Positions 8,303 to 17,107 of a DNA stretch of 64,000 nucleotides are shown here, one piece after another. The position numbers were made by a program, and so were the translations under genes. The notes below the pieces were generated by a model, which made no database searches, was not told where the DNA came from, and worked only from the letters and a program-made list of their open reading frames with translations. The first letter of the stretch is position 1, and every line of letters starts with the position of its first letter. The stretch spans positions 239,161 to 303,160 of the forward strand of contig NZ_JAQMWP010000013.1 in the NCBI RefSeq assembly GCF_030403745.1, read 5' to 3'. The DNA is from Streptomyces sp. S.PB5 (GTDB taxonomy: Bacteria; Actinomycetota; Actinomycetes; Streptomycetales; Streptomycetaceae).

Positions 8303-8977
8303 TCAGTACCCCGACGGCCGCACCAACCCCGACTCGTACGCGAACACCGCCGCCTGCGTGCGGTCCCGCAGCCCCAGCTTCACCAGGATCCGTCCCACAT
8401 GGGTCTTCACCGTCTGCTCCGCCACCACGAGCCGCTCGGCGATCTCCGCGTTCGACAGGCCCGCCGCGATCAGCGCGAGGACCTCCGTCTCGCGCTCGGT
8501 CAGGTCACCCACGCGTTCCTTGAGCGGGCTGCGGGGGCGGTTGTCGAGGCGGGAGAACTCGGTGATCAGGCGTCGGGTGATGCCGGGGGCGAGCAGCGCG
8601 TCACCGGCCGCCACCACCCGTACCGCCTCGGCCAGCTGGTCCGCGGAGGCGTCCTTCAGAAGGAAGCCGGAGGCGCCTGCGCGCAGCGCCTCGTACACGT
8701 ACTCGTCGAGGTCGAAGGTGGTCAGGACCAGAACCCTGATCTCGGGGGTGGTCCCCGTGATACGGCGGGTGGCCTCGATGCCGCCGAGCTCCGGCATGCG
8801 GATGTCCATCAGCACGACGTCCGGGGCGAGTTCGGCGACCTTCGCCACCGCGTCCAGGCCGTCGACCGCCTGCCCGATCACATCGATGTCCGGCTGGGTG
8901 TTGAGCAGCACGGTGAAGCCCTGCCGGACCATCTGCTGGTCGTCGGCGATCAGTACGCGGATGGGGCTGCTCGTCAT
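8303..8977 (-). CDS. NarL/LuxR-family response regulator (second system)
   Basis: A 224-residue paralogue of the regulator at 6141-6806, with the same domain order: receiver with D58 in VVLMDIRMPE, GFLLKDAS, then the LuxR HTH with LTERETEVLALIAAGLSNAE and VAEQTVKTHVGRIL. The HTH recognition helix differs from the first system at only a few positions (EQT versus EST; GR versus SR), which leaves room for shared targets. The ATG overlaps the end of its kinase gene by four bases. It is the last gene of an operon that also carries an esterase, a DUF1023 hydrolase and an acyltransferase. Confidence 0.95.
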   Translation of the reverse strand: MTSSPIRVLIADDQQMVRQGFTVLLNTQPDIDVIGQAVDGLDAVAKVAELAPDVVLMDIRMPELGGIEATRRITGTTPEIRVLVLTTFDLDEYVYEALRAGASGFLLKDASADQLAEAVRVVAAGDALLAPGITRRLITEFSRLDNRPRSPLKERVGDLTERETEVLALIAAGLSNAEIAERLVVAEQTVKTHVGRILVKLGLRDRTQAAVFAYESGLVRPSGY

Positions 8978-10353
8978 GCGGAGCCGTCCTTGGTGTCGGT
9001 GGCCGGGTCGGGGCCGGTGGCGGTCGGGGGCGACGTCGGAAGATACGCGGCCACCTCGAAGCCGCCGTCGGGCGCCGGGCCCGCGCGCAGGGTGCCACCG
9101 AGCATCGCGGCCCGCTCCCGCATGCCGAGCAGTCCGTGCCCCGCGCCCTGGGTGGGCGGGGCGCCGCGGGTGGGCCGGGAGTTGACGACGCGTACGTCCA
9201 GACCGTGCCGGTGGTGGACGAGGGTGACGGACGCGCTCGCGCCGGGTGCGTGGCGCAGGACGTTGCTCAGGGCCTCCTGCACGATCCGGTACGCCGACAG
9301 CTCCACGCCGGGCGGGCGGGTGCGACGGGCGCCGTGCTCCTGGACCTGGACGGTGAGACCGGCCGCCCGGGTGTTCTCCACCAGCGCGTCGAGGCGGTCG
9401 AGGGTGGGCTGGGGGGTGTGCGGGGCGGTTCCCGTGCCGATGCCCGGACTGTCGGTGAGGTCGGGGGCGTCGGGATGTTCGGAGCGCAGGACGCCCAGGA
9501 CACGGCGGAGTTCGGTCAGCGCCTCCAGCGCGTTCTCCCGGATGCCCTCCAGGTTCTCCTTCAACTCCTGGGGCGGGTTCTCGACCAGGTGCGGGGCCAC
9601 CTGGGCCTGGATGGAGATCACCGACATGTGGTGGGCGACGACGTCGTGCAGTTCGCGGGCGATACGGCTGCGCTCCTCCAGCAGGGTGCGGCGGGCGCGC
9701 TCCTCGGCGGTGAGGGTGGTCTGCTCGACGAGTTCCTGGCGGGCCTCGCGCCGGCCGCGCTGAGCGCTGCCGACGACCACGGCGACCGCGCAGACGGCGA
9801 CCGCGACCACCCCGGTGCTCTGGTGGTCCGGACCGCCCCACAGGCCTGCCAGGACGTAGGTGGCCGACGTGCTCAGGGCCAGCGCCTCCACGGCGACGCG
9901 GAGACGCACCCGCAGGGCCAGCAGCAGGAACACGAGCATGTGCGCGATGATCCCGGCCGGAGTCCAGGGCCAGGTGGCGCCGCCCGCCGGGCCGTCGAGC
10001 AGACCGTGGACGAGGACGGCGCCCGCCACCATGGCCGCCGTCGACAGCCACCACGCCGGAATCGGCCGCCACAGGGCGAGGACCACCGCACCGGCCTCGG
10101 CGAGCGTGACCAGGAAGGCCCAGCCGAAAGCCAGTCCGACACGGTCCTGCAAGTAGTCCAGGTCGGTGACGAGGATGCCGAACGAGGCCAGACACAGCAC
10201 CCCGTGCGGAAGCCAGCGCAGCCACACCGTCGGCGGCAGCGGATCCGCGCGCAGTGTCCACAGGTCCTCGCGCAGCACGCGCAGCCAGCGCAGCACCCGG
10301 CCCTTGACCACGTGCTGGATCCCCGTTTCCGTCACACGCCCCACCCTAGACAT
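8974..10353 (-). CDS. sensor histidine kinase, HisKA_3 type (second system)
   Basis: A 459-residue kinase with about five membrane helices between residues 48 and 195, a short coiled linker, the motif IARELHDVVAHHMSVISI with His236, and a GHKL domain (YRIVQEALSNVLRHAPGA; QGAGHGLLGMRERA). It is paralogous to the kinase at 6803-8143, but its membrane part differs, so the signals may differ while phosphotransfer chemistry is shared. Its start overlaps the end of the acyltransferase gene by eight bases and its end overlaps the regulator by four, so all three are translationally coupled. Confidence 0.94.
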   Translation of the reverse strand: MSRVGRVTETGIQHVVKGRVLRWLRVLREDLWTLRADPLPPTVWLRWLPHGVLCLASFGILVTDLDYLQDRVGLAFGWAFLVTLAEAGAVVLALWRPIPAWWLSTAAMVAGAVLVHGLLDGPAGGATWPWTPAGIIAHMLVFLLLALRVRLRVAVEALALSTSATYVLAGLWGGPDHQSTGVVAVAVCAVAVVVGSAQRGRREARQELVEQTTLTAEERARRTLLEERSRIARELHDVVAHHMSVISIQAQVAPHLVENPPQELKENLEGIRENALEALTELRRVLGVLRSEHPDAPDLTDSPGIGTGTAPHTPQPTLDRLDALVENTRAAGLTVQVQEHGARRTRPPGVELSAYRIVQEALSNVLRHAPGASASVTLVHHRHGLDVRVVNSRPTRGAPPTQGAGHGLLGMRERAAMLGGTLRAGPAPDGGFEVAAYLPTSPPTATGPDPATDTKDGSA

Positions 10354-11569
10354 GGGTCACCTCCACCGTCCTCGTCCTTTCGGCCGGGCTGTGGCCTCGG
10401 ACGATCCGCGAACTCCGGCCCCCGCGACCGCCCTGCTCGTAGGTGCGAAATGCGGTCCAGCAGACAGTGAGGGCGAGCGCGAACACCGGGAGCCAGACCA
10501 GACGGGCGGCGACCCAGTCGAGGCCGTCCGGAACGGTGTGCAGGCCAGGGAGGCGGCCGGCGAGGAGGCCCGTGGCCGTGGTGGCCATCAACGCCGTCTG
10601 ATGCCAGAGGAAGATCGTCATCGCGGAGAGGTTCACCAGGGCGACCGCCGCCCAGGCCAGGGGGCGGCGCATGGTGCGGCGCAGCCTTTCGCGCAGGAGG
10701 AGGGCCAGACCGCATTGGGCGAGGCCGAAGGTCACCGCGGCCAGGGTCGGGGGGTTCAGGTTGGAGACCGCCGCGCCGGGGACGCCGACCATCGATGCCG
10801 GGTAACCGGCCCAGGCGACCAGTGCGGCCGTGGCTGCGGTGCCGCCGGTCAGCAGGATCCAGCCTGCGCGGCGGCGGTCCAGTTCGCCGCGGGTCCACGC
10901 CGCGCCGAGGGCGTAGGGGACCAGCCAGCCCGCGGCCACGTTGATCCAGCCGAGCCAGGACGGGCCGCCCAGGCCGAAGCGGAGGAGGTCGACGTGGAGG
11001 ACCACGGCCAGCGGCCACAGGGGGTTGAGGCGGGTCAGAAGGGGGGTCGCCGCGGTCAGTGCGGCGAAGACCACCAGGAACCAGAGGGGGGACAGCGCCA
11101 GTTTCACCAGCGTGCGGACCGTGATGAGCTCCGCGCCTGTCAGCAGCAGGGCGGCGGCGATCACCGTCCACAGGGTGAGGACGGCGGCCACCGGTTTGAA
11201 CAGGCGGGACAGACGGGTGGCCAGCCACGCGGGATACGTCGTCCCGCGGGCCCGGGCGGAGGCGTGGCTCTTCGTCGCCACATGGCCGCCGACCAGGAAG
11301 AACACCGCCAAGGTCTGGAAGGCCCAGGAGATCGGGGCCAGCCACGGCAGGTGCTGGAGGGGGCTTGCCGTGTGGAGGCCGCGGCCGTCCGAGACCAGGG
11401 CGGTGACCAGCCAGTGGCCCAGGACCACGCCGAGGATCGCGAGGGCGCGCAGGGCGTCGACGGCGCGGTCCCGGTCGGCGGGCGTGGCCTCGTCGATGCG
11501 GGTGGCGCCGTGGCGTATCCGTGCGGCGGCTCGTCTGTGTGCGGCTCGTCGACGTATGACGTCACGCAC
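10346..11569 (-). CDS. membrane acyltransferase (acyltransferase 3 family)
   Basis: A 407-residue integral membrane protein with about ten hydrophobic segments. The N-terminus has the family signature RDRAVDALRALAILGVVLGHW, where the Arg and His pair transfers acyl groups to sugars or other envelope molecules, and a later FLWHQTALM. It begins with GTG inside the last codons of the DUF1023 gene (8-base overlap) and runs into the kinase gene, so it sits in the middle of the operon. Acylation of a surface polymer or exported metabolite is likely; the acceptor is unknown. Confidence 0.88.
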   Translation of the reverse strand: MRDVIRRRAAHRRAAARIRHGATRIDEATPADRDRAVDALRALAILGVVLGHWLVTALVSDGRGLHTASPLQHLPWLAPISWAFQTLAVFFLVGGHVATKSHASARARGTTYPAWLATRLSRLFKPVAAVLTLWTVIAAALLLTGAELITVRTLVKLALSPLWFLVVFAALTAATPLLTRLNPLWPLAVVLHVDLLRFGLGGPSWLGWINVAAGWLVPYALGAAWTRGELDRRRAGWILLTGGTAATAALVAWAGYPASMVGVPGAAVSNLNPPTLAAVTFGLAQCGLALLLRERLRRTMRRPLAWAAVALVNLSAMTIFLWHQTALMATTATGLLAGRLPGLHTVPDGLDWVAARLVWLPVFALALTVCWTAFRTYEQGGRGGRSSRIVRGHSPAERTRTVEVTHV

Positions 11570-12749
11570 GGGTCACCTCCGAGGTGTCTCCCAGGACGAT
11601 CCGGGCCAGGTTGGTCAGGGAGACCGAGCCCGGGGCGAAGTAGTCGCTGTGGCCGCCGCCACCTGCGGCGAATGTGTGGGCGCCGTAGGCCGGGGACATG
11701 GGGTCGGTGCCGAAGCCGACGGTGATGCCGAAGAAGCCGGTTCTGATGTGCGGGACTTCGGCGACCCAGTCGTCCGCGCCGCGGGCTGCCCATATGCGGG
11801 CTCGGGTGTGGAGGGCGGCTGCGGTGTCCGCGCCGGTGCCGGGGCTGCCCAGGAGGACCAGGTCGGTGGCGTCGAGGCCGGTGGCGTCGTCGTCCGTGCC
11901 GGCGGCGCGGGCGCAGACCACCGAGCCGTAGCTGTGGCAGAGGAGGGAGACGGTGGGGTGCCCGCCGACTACGGCGCGGAGTTCGCTCATGAACTTCCGC
12001 AGCTGGGGGGCGGCTTCGTCGGCTCTGCCGGTGGTGGTGACGGTGGGGCTGATCGTGGCGGGGGTTTCGTAGCCGAGCCAGGCGATGACGGCCGTACGGG
12101 GGTCGGTGCGGGTCAGCTGGGTGTGGAGGGCAGCCGCGGCCTTGTGGAAGCGGGCGTAGGTGTCGAGGGACGTGTCGGAGCCGGGGACCAGGACGGCGAT
12201 GTGCCCGGCGTTCGTGAGGTCGCCGAGGACTTCTGTGGCCCGGCCGGAGCCTCGGCCGTCGAAGTGGAGGAGGGTGCGGGTGGGGGCGGCCATGGCCCGG
12301 TCCGCGGCGGCGCGTTCGGTGTCGCCGTGGGCTGCGGCCATGCGGGACGCCTGGGCGGCGTTGGCGCGGTTGGCCGCGTAGGCCTCGTCGAGGGTGGTGG
12401 CTGTGAGAGGGGCGAGGGTCGCGGGGGGTGGGGCCGGGATCTCGGGGCGGGCCGCGGCGGAGAGAGGGAGTACCACGGCGCCGGTGATGAGGGCCGCGAG
12501 GGTGGCTCGGCGCCATTTGTGGGTGCGGCGGGGTGGGGGCTGGGCGGGGGCAGGGGTGCTCGCCGGCGCCGGCGAGGTGCCTCCCCGGGAGGGTGGACCC
12601 CCAGCGCCCACCCGTGCCGCCCCCAACGGCACGCCTGCCCGCGGTCGGCGCGGCATGCCGGCCTGCAGAAGACGCGGCATGCGTGCCCGCAGAAGACGCG
12701 GCATGCGCGCCCGCAAGCCGCGCAGACCCCCACCGACCTTGACCCCCAC
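11562..12749 (-). CDS. DUF1023 alpha/beta-hydrolase with N-terminal membrane segment
   Basis: A 395-residue protein. Residues about 1-75 are low-complexity and basic and are partly encoded by a dispersed repeat; a hydrophobic segment follows (RATLAALITGAVVLPLSAAA, about 79-98), then the hydrolase domain with the nucleophile elbow LLCHSYGSVV and VLLGSPGTGADTA. DUF1023 proteins are putative serine hydrolases common in actinobacteria, usually exported or membrane-tethered. The GTG at 12749 has a strong GGAGGGG site, and no start codon follows the repeat in frame, so the repeat appears truly translated. It overlaps the acyltransferase gene by eight bases. Confidence 0.85.
   Translation of the reverse strand: MGVKVGGGLRGLRARMPRLLRARMPRLLQAGMPRRPRAGVPLGAARVGAGGPPSRGGTSPAPASTPAPAQPPPRRTHKWRRATLAALITGAVVLPLSAAARPEIPAPPPATLAPLTATTLDEAYAANRANAAQASRMAAAHGDTERAAADRAMAAPTRTLLHFDGRGSGRATEVLGDLTNAGHIAVLVPGSDTSLDTYARFHKAAAALHTQLTRTDPRTAVIAWLGYETPATISPTVTTTGRADEAAPQLRKFMSELRAVVGGHPTVSLLCHSYGSVVCARAAGTDDDATGLDATDLVLLGSPGTGADTAAALHTRARIWAARGADDWVAEVPHIRTGFFGITVGFGTDPMSPAYGAHTFAAGGGGHSDYFAPGSVSLTNLARIVLGDTSEVTRA
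12577..12713 (-). repeat. dispersed Streptomyces repeat inside a coding region
   Basis: Bases 12577-12626 match, in inverted orientation and with few differences, bases 36091-36141 (core: GACCCCCAGCGCCCACCCG). Next to it, 12655-12713 carries a tandem unit of about 23 bases built on GCCCGCAGAAGACGCGGCAT. The block encodes the basic N-terminal tail (MPRLL-RARMPRLLQAGMPRR) of the DUF1023 protein. Confidence 0.7.
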
Positions 12750-12905
12750 CGTGTCCCCCTCCCAGTCCGCCCGTCCATCGGGCTTGTCTGGTTGGGAAGT
12801 TACGGAGACGGGGTCGTCGTCCGCGTCACACCGGGGAGCTCACTGTCGACGTAGCTCTCAGGTATTACGGGTATGGGAGGGGGCTCACGCCCACCGCCCG
12901 CGCCG

Positions 12906-13793
12906 TCACCACGCCAGCTGCGCGATCTCCTCCGCCACCACCGCACACGCGTCCGCCGCCGGATCGATCAGGGGGAAGTGGCCGACGTCCTCCAGGAGCG
13001 TCAGGCCCACCACCTCTCCCGCCTTCGCCGCCGCGTCCGCGTAGGACTCGGCGACCGCCTCCGGGACGTCCACGTCGCTGCGGCCCTGGACGAGGGTCGT
13101 CGCGATGCCCGTGGGGAGCAGGAGGGCGGGGTCCGCGTAGGGGCGGCGGTCGGCGAAGTGGGGCTCCCCGCCGAGGAGTTGGAGTGCCGCTCCCCCGCAC
13201 ACGTCCAGCTTTCCCGCCATCGCGAAGTCGGCGATCGGGGCCAGGGCCACCACACCGCGCAGGGGGGCGGGGCCGGAGGTGCGCCAGGGGGCGTCCGCAG
13301 GGAGTACGTGGCGGGCGGCTGCCCAGAGGGCGAGGTGGCCGCCTGCCGAGTGGCCGGTGATCACCGTGCGGCGGGGGTCGGCCTGGGGGACCGCGTCACG
13401 TACGAGGCCGGGGAGGGCGTCCAGTGCGGCGGCCATGTCGTCGAAGGTGTCCGGCCAGCGCCCCGCCACCGGGCCCCCGGCCGCCGTCTCCGGGGTCCGG
13501 CCCGGCAGTACGGCACCCCTGCGGTACTCCACGTTGGCCACCGCGAACCCGCGCCGCGCCAGGAAGTCCGCGAACGGGGTGATGTGCCGCCGGTCGTACG
13601 GCGCCCGCCACGCGCCGCCGTGCACCACGACCACCAGCGGCGCGAGGCTGACGTCGCTCCTCGGCGCGTAGAAGTCGATCACCTGATCCGGGTGATCGCC
13701 GTACGCGGCGGTGACGTCGGGGTCGACGGGCGGGTGCGAGAAGGCGGACTCCTCCTCGGCGGCGGCCCGGGCTGCTGCGGAGTCGTCCGGCAT
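12906..13793 (-). CDS. alpha/beta-hydrolase (esterase, HSL/BD-FAE-like)
   Basis: A 295-residue hydrolase. Residues about 50-60 hold the oxyanion motif VVVVHGGAWR, the nucleophile elbow ITGHSAGGHLALWAA lies near residue 155, an acidic residue follows in VQGRSDVDVPE and the catalytic His in LLEDVGHFPLID. This is the layout of short-chain carboxylesterases and of arylformamidase/kynurenine formamidase-type enzymes. Kynureninase and tryptophan dioxygenase occur 20 kb away, so kynurenine formamidase activity is possible but not shown. The ATG at 13793 has GGAG at good spacing. It heads the minus-strand operon with DUF1023, acyltransferase and the second two-component system. Confidence 0.85.
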   Translation of the reverse strand: MPDDSAAARAAAEEESAFSHPPVDPDVTAAYGDHPDQVIDFYAPRSDVSLAPLVVVVHGGAWRAPYDRRHITPFADFLARRGFAVANVEYRRGAVLPGRTPETAAGGPVAGRWPDTFDDMAAALDALPGLVRDAVPQADPRRTVITGHSAGGHLALWAAARHVLPADAPWRTSGPAPLRGVVALAPIADFAMAGKLDVCGGAALQLLGGEPHFADRRPYADPALLLPTGIATTLVQGRSDVDVPEAVAESYADAAAKAGEVVGLTLLEDVGHFPLIDPAADACAVVAEEIAQLAW

Positions 13794-14026
13794 GCTCCAA
13801 CCTCTCAGCGACGTAACAGATTTGGGCGGGACGGATTTTGGAAGGGCTGCGGCGGAACTGGAGAGAGTATCGGCCGTTTGCCGGGACGGTATCAGGCCGG
13901 TGACGTGCGCCGACACGGGGATGTCACGCTCGGTGAGGGGTAAACGGTTCTGCTGTTTCGTTACGCTGGCCCAGTCCCCTGCAGTGGTCGTACGACGGCC
14001 CGTACAGCAGTCCCATGGAGGCCGTT

Positions 14027-14632
14027 ATGTCCGCCGAACCCGGCACCGTGCGTCCTGGAGGGCGTACCGCGCGTGTGCGGGCGGCCGTGCTGCGGGCGGC
14101 CGGGGACGTGCTCGCGGAGGACGGATTCGCAGCGCTCGATCTCGCCGATATCGCCCGGCGGGCGGAGGTCGGCAAGACAACCGTGTACCGGCGGTGGGGA
14201 TCCGTGACGGGGCTCGTCGCCGATCTGCTCGCCGACATGGCCGAGCAGTCGTCGCCACGGGAGGAGACCGGGTCGGTACGGGGGGATCTGCTCGCCAACG
14301 CCCTTCTGGTGCAGCGCACTCTCGCCGATCCTCGTCAAGGGGCGCTGTTCCGGGCGGTGATCGCGGCGGCGACCTGGGACGGGCGTACGGCGGAGGCGTT
14401 GCGGGGGTTCTACGAGGTGCGGGTGGCGGAGTGGGCGCCGTGCGTGCAACAGGGGGTCGAGCGGGGGGAGTTGCCGTTCGGGACGGACCCACCCGAGGTC
14501 GTACGGGCGGTGTCGGCACCCCTCTACTACACGCTGCTGACCACCGGGGCGGCTCCGGACCCCGCAGCCGCCGAGCGTGCGGCGGGAGCCGCGTTCGCGG
14601 CGGCGGCGGCAGGCGCGTACGTCATCCCGTAG
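14027..14632 (+). CDS. TetR-family transcriptional regulator
   Basis: A 201-residue TetR protein. The N-terminal HTH is clear: RVRAAVLRAAGDVLAEDGFA ... LADIARRAEVGKTTVYRRWG. The C-terminal ligand/dimer domain (about 70-195) is of the TetR_C_11-like type with GVERGELPFGTDP. The ATG at 14027 is chosen because GGAGG precedes it by five bases; an ATG at 14015 would add MEAV. It diverges from the esterase gene, which it may repress. The inducer is unknown. Confidence 0.9.
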   Translation: MSAEPGTVRPGGRTARVRAAVLRAAGDVLAEDGFAALDLADIARRAEVGKTTVYRRWGSVTGLVADLLADMAEQSSPREETGSVRGDLLANALLVQRTLADPRQGALFRAVIAAATWDGRTAEALRGFYEVRVAEWAPCVQQGVERGELPFGTDPPEVVRAVSAPLYYTLLTTGAAPDPAAAERAAGAAFAAAAAGAYVIP

Positions 14633-14828
14633 CCGTCCGTAGCAGTCATCCCCTGCCCCCACCGCAACCCCCAATTTTGTGGATTGCGGGGCGTATCGGC
14701 GCACGAGGAACATGGCCCGCATCGCAGATGCTCCCGGACGTACGTGACACATGGCCACCACGGTGCACAAGGTCGCACCGCGTTGCACGGCGCGCCGGAG
14801 CGGGGCTGCGGGACGGGGGATGTGTGGC

Positions 14829-16739
14829 ATGGCCGGGTACGGGGCGCGGGTGCCCTATCTCGTGGTGAGAGGACCGGGGCAGTTCGCGGGCGCCCGATTC
14901 GAGTTGACGCGCGATGTGCATGTGGTGGGGCGGTTCGGGGACATCCGGCTGGCCTCTCCTGATGTCAGCAAGCGCCATGCCGAGCTGCGGCGCGGCAGCG
15001 ACGGGGTCTGGGTGAGCGATCTCCACTCCAGCAACGGCGTGCTCTACAACGGCGTGCGGCTCGCGCCCGAGCGGCCGGTGCGGCTGGGCGACGGGGACGT
15101 GCTGCAATTCGGGTCCGTCAAGGTGGAGTTCCATCGCAACGGGTACGGGGTCGCCGATCTGCGCGACCCCCGACGCACCACCCAGCGCCCCGCCGGGCCC
15201 GCCGCCGACCCCGATCTGCCGACCGGTCCGATGCGCAACGCGGACCCGCCGCCGATCACCGACGACGCCCGCTCCTCCTCGACCCGCTATCTCGCCGCCG
15301 CCACCCAACTCGACCCGTGGTTCGCCGATGTGGTGGTGCGTCAGGTCGTGGACGAGCCCTATCGGGCCCTCGCCCCCGTCTTCGGCGCCGACCTCGGCAT
15401 CGTCACCCGCTGGGCGATCGGGGCACGACGGCGCCGGCTCGTCCGTGATCTGGTGCTGACCGCGGCACTCGTCGCGCTGCTCACCCTGCTCGGGACCGGC
15501 GTCCGCAATCAGTTCGACATCATCAAGTCCGGGGACCTGGGCGGGACTTGGTGGCAGCCGTACGCCGTCGGCGGCGCCGCCATGTTCGTCCTCGCGTGGC
15601 TCACGCTCGCCGTCGACCTGTGGGTGACCGCGTATCTGGTGCTGCGCCGGAGACTGGCGCCCGCCCGCTACGAGCCCGCGCAGGCGCCGCATCCGATGAC
15701 CCGACGGGTCCGGACCCGGCTCGACACGGTCGCCGAGCGGCCCTCGGGGAACCTCATCGTGTGCTCCGGGTACTGGCCGTTCGCCGGCAGCGGGGACCAG
15801 ATCGACACCTGGGAGATGCCCATCGACATCCGCCACGGCTCGACCAAGCCGGACGGCAGCCGACGTACCCCACTGCCCCTGGACACGGGCGAGTTGTACG
15901 ACGTGCTCATCGCCGCCGCCCGGCTGATCGGGCTCGACAACCTGCGGGTGGAGGAGCGGCTGTTCGTCGACGGGCTGAACGTGGCCCGCGATCCCAACCT
16001 GCTGCCCGACCGTGAGCGGCCGCCGCTCAGCCGCGTCCCGGTGCCGGTGATGCGGACCATGCCGGACGGGCTCGGGGCGACGAAGCGGTCGTACGTGAGC
16101 ATCGAAGTGCCCGCGTGGAGCGGGCAGTCGGTGCTCACCATGTATCTGCGGGCGGTCGTGGTCCACGGGACGCTGTATCTGGAGTGGTCGGCGCATGCGC
16201 TGCTGCCGATGCGGGCCTGGTACTACACCGTCGACAACCTTCCGCACCGCACCGCCGCCGGTGCCGCGGCCGTCGCGCTCGGGCATGCCCTGCCGAGGGT
16301 GCCGCGGGCGCTCGCCGCGGCGCCGCGGGCGCTGCTGCGGCGGGCCGCGGAGGCGTGCCGGACGGCGGCCGAACGGCGGCGGCAGCGCAGCACGATCCGG
16401 GGCGGCTACCGGTTCGACTACGGCGCCTCGCTGAGCATCCGCGAGTACGCGAGCGGCGACGACGAGGGGCGCTACTACATCGGGCGGGACCTGACCCGGG
16501 CCCTGTTCACCACCCAGCAGCATCTGCTGAACACCGTCGGGGACTTCCTGCGGTCCAAGGGCATCGCCTCCGAGCAGTTCGACCGCTTCCAGCAGAACCT
16601 GGTCCAGAACTTCAACGACAACCGCGTCCAGGCGCAGAACGTCCAGGGCCATGTCTTCGGCCACGTCAACAGCGCCCGGGCGGGCAACTACTCGGGCGGG
16701 AGCGCACCGCCTCAGGGCCGCGCCGGCGCACAGAACTGA
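14829..16739 (+). CDS. FHA-domain membrane protein with C-terminal shared motif
   Basis: About 636 residues. An N-terminal FHA phosphothreonine-binding domain (roughly residues 8-105) shows GRFGDIRLASPDVSKRHAEL and the SSNG loop. A proline-rich linker follows, then two membrane helices (RDLVLTAALVALLTLLG; YAVGGAAMFVLAWLTLAVDL) and a large, mostly cytoplasmic region. The last 35 residues contain NVQGHVFGHVNSARAGNY, which recurs in the next gene. FHA domains read Ser/Thr-kinase signals, so this looks like a phosphorylation-responsive membrane scaffold. Starts at 14751 or 14820 are possible; 14829 was chosen for the GGGGG upstream and the nearby FHA boundary. Confidence 0.85.
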   Translation: MAGYGARVPYLVVRGPGQFAGARFELTRDVHVVGRFGDIRLASPDVSKRHAELRRGSDGVWVSDLHSSNGVLYNGVRLAPERPVRLGDGDVLQFGSVKVEFHRNGYGVADLRDPRRTTQRPAGPAADPDLPTGPMRNADPPPITDDARSSSTRYLAAATQLDPWFADVVVRQVVDEPYRALAPVFGADLGIVTRWAIGARRRRLVRDLVLTAALVALLTLLGTGVRNQFDIIKSGDLGGTWWQPYAVGGAAMFVLAWLTLAVDLWVTAYLVLRRRLAPARYEPAQAPHPMTRRVRTRLDTVAERPSGNLIVCSGYWPFAGSGDQIDTWEMPIDIRHGSTKPDGSRRTPLPLDTGELYDVLIAAARLIGLDNLRVEERLFVDGLNVARDPNLLPDRERPPLSRVPVPVMRTMPDGLGATKRSYVSIEVPAWSGQSVLTMYLRAVVVHGTLYLEWSAHALLPMRAWYYTVDNLPHRTAAGAAAVALGHALPRVPRALAAAPRALLRRAAEACRTAAERRRQRSTIRGGYRFDYGASLSIREYASGDDEGRYYIGRDLTRALFTTQQHLLNTVGDFLRSKGIASEQFDRFQQNLVQNFNDNRVQAQNVQGHVFGHVNSARAGNYSGGSAPPQGRAGAQN

Positions 16740-16762
16740 CACCGCCCCGAAGGAGAGCGCAC

Positions 16763-17107
16763 ATGCAGCACGGAGACCACATCAGCAATGTCACGGGCCA
16801 TGTCTTCAGCCGTGTCGAGAAGGCGGAGGCGGGTGACTACTACGCCGCCGGCCCGCCCCAGGACCCGCGCGCGCTCGAGCTCCAGAGCCGTATGGAGGAG
16901 TTGGAGCGGCAGATCGCCCAGTACGCCGTCACCCTCCCCAACGCCGGCCAACTGCGCGAGCTCACCGAGGCGTTGAACGCCCAGCTCCAGCAAGGCCGGC
17001 CGAACCGGACCATCGTGCGCAGCCTCCTGGACTCGCTGACGGCGGGAGCGGGCGGGGTCGCCGCTGTGCTCTCCGCCGTCAACGGGGTGGCCGCGCTGAT
17101 TCCCTAG
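16763..17107 (+). CDS. small protein with FHA-partner motif, coiled coil and hydrophobic tail
   Basis: A 114-residue protein with three visible parts. Residues 9-27 (NVTGHVFSRVEKAEAGDYY) repeat the motif at the C-terminus of the preceding FHA protein. Residues 35-80 form a likely coiled coil (LELQSRMEELERQIAQYAVT). Residues 90-114 form a Gly/Ala-rich hydrophobic segment (SLTAGAGGVAAVLSAVNGVA) that could insert in a membrane. AAGGAGAG lies before the ATG, 23 bases after the FHA gene, so the two form an operon. The layout resembles effectors that are recruited through a short self-assembling motif. That role is inference; no family recognised. Confidence 0.8.
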   Translation: MQHGDHISNVTGHVFSRVEKAEAGDYYAAGPPQDPRALELQSRMEELERQIAQYAVTLPNAGQLRELTEALNAQLQQGRPNRTIVRSLLDSLTAGAGGVAAVLSAVNGVAALIP

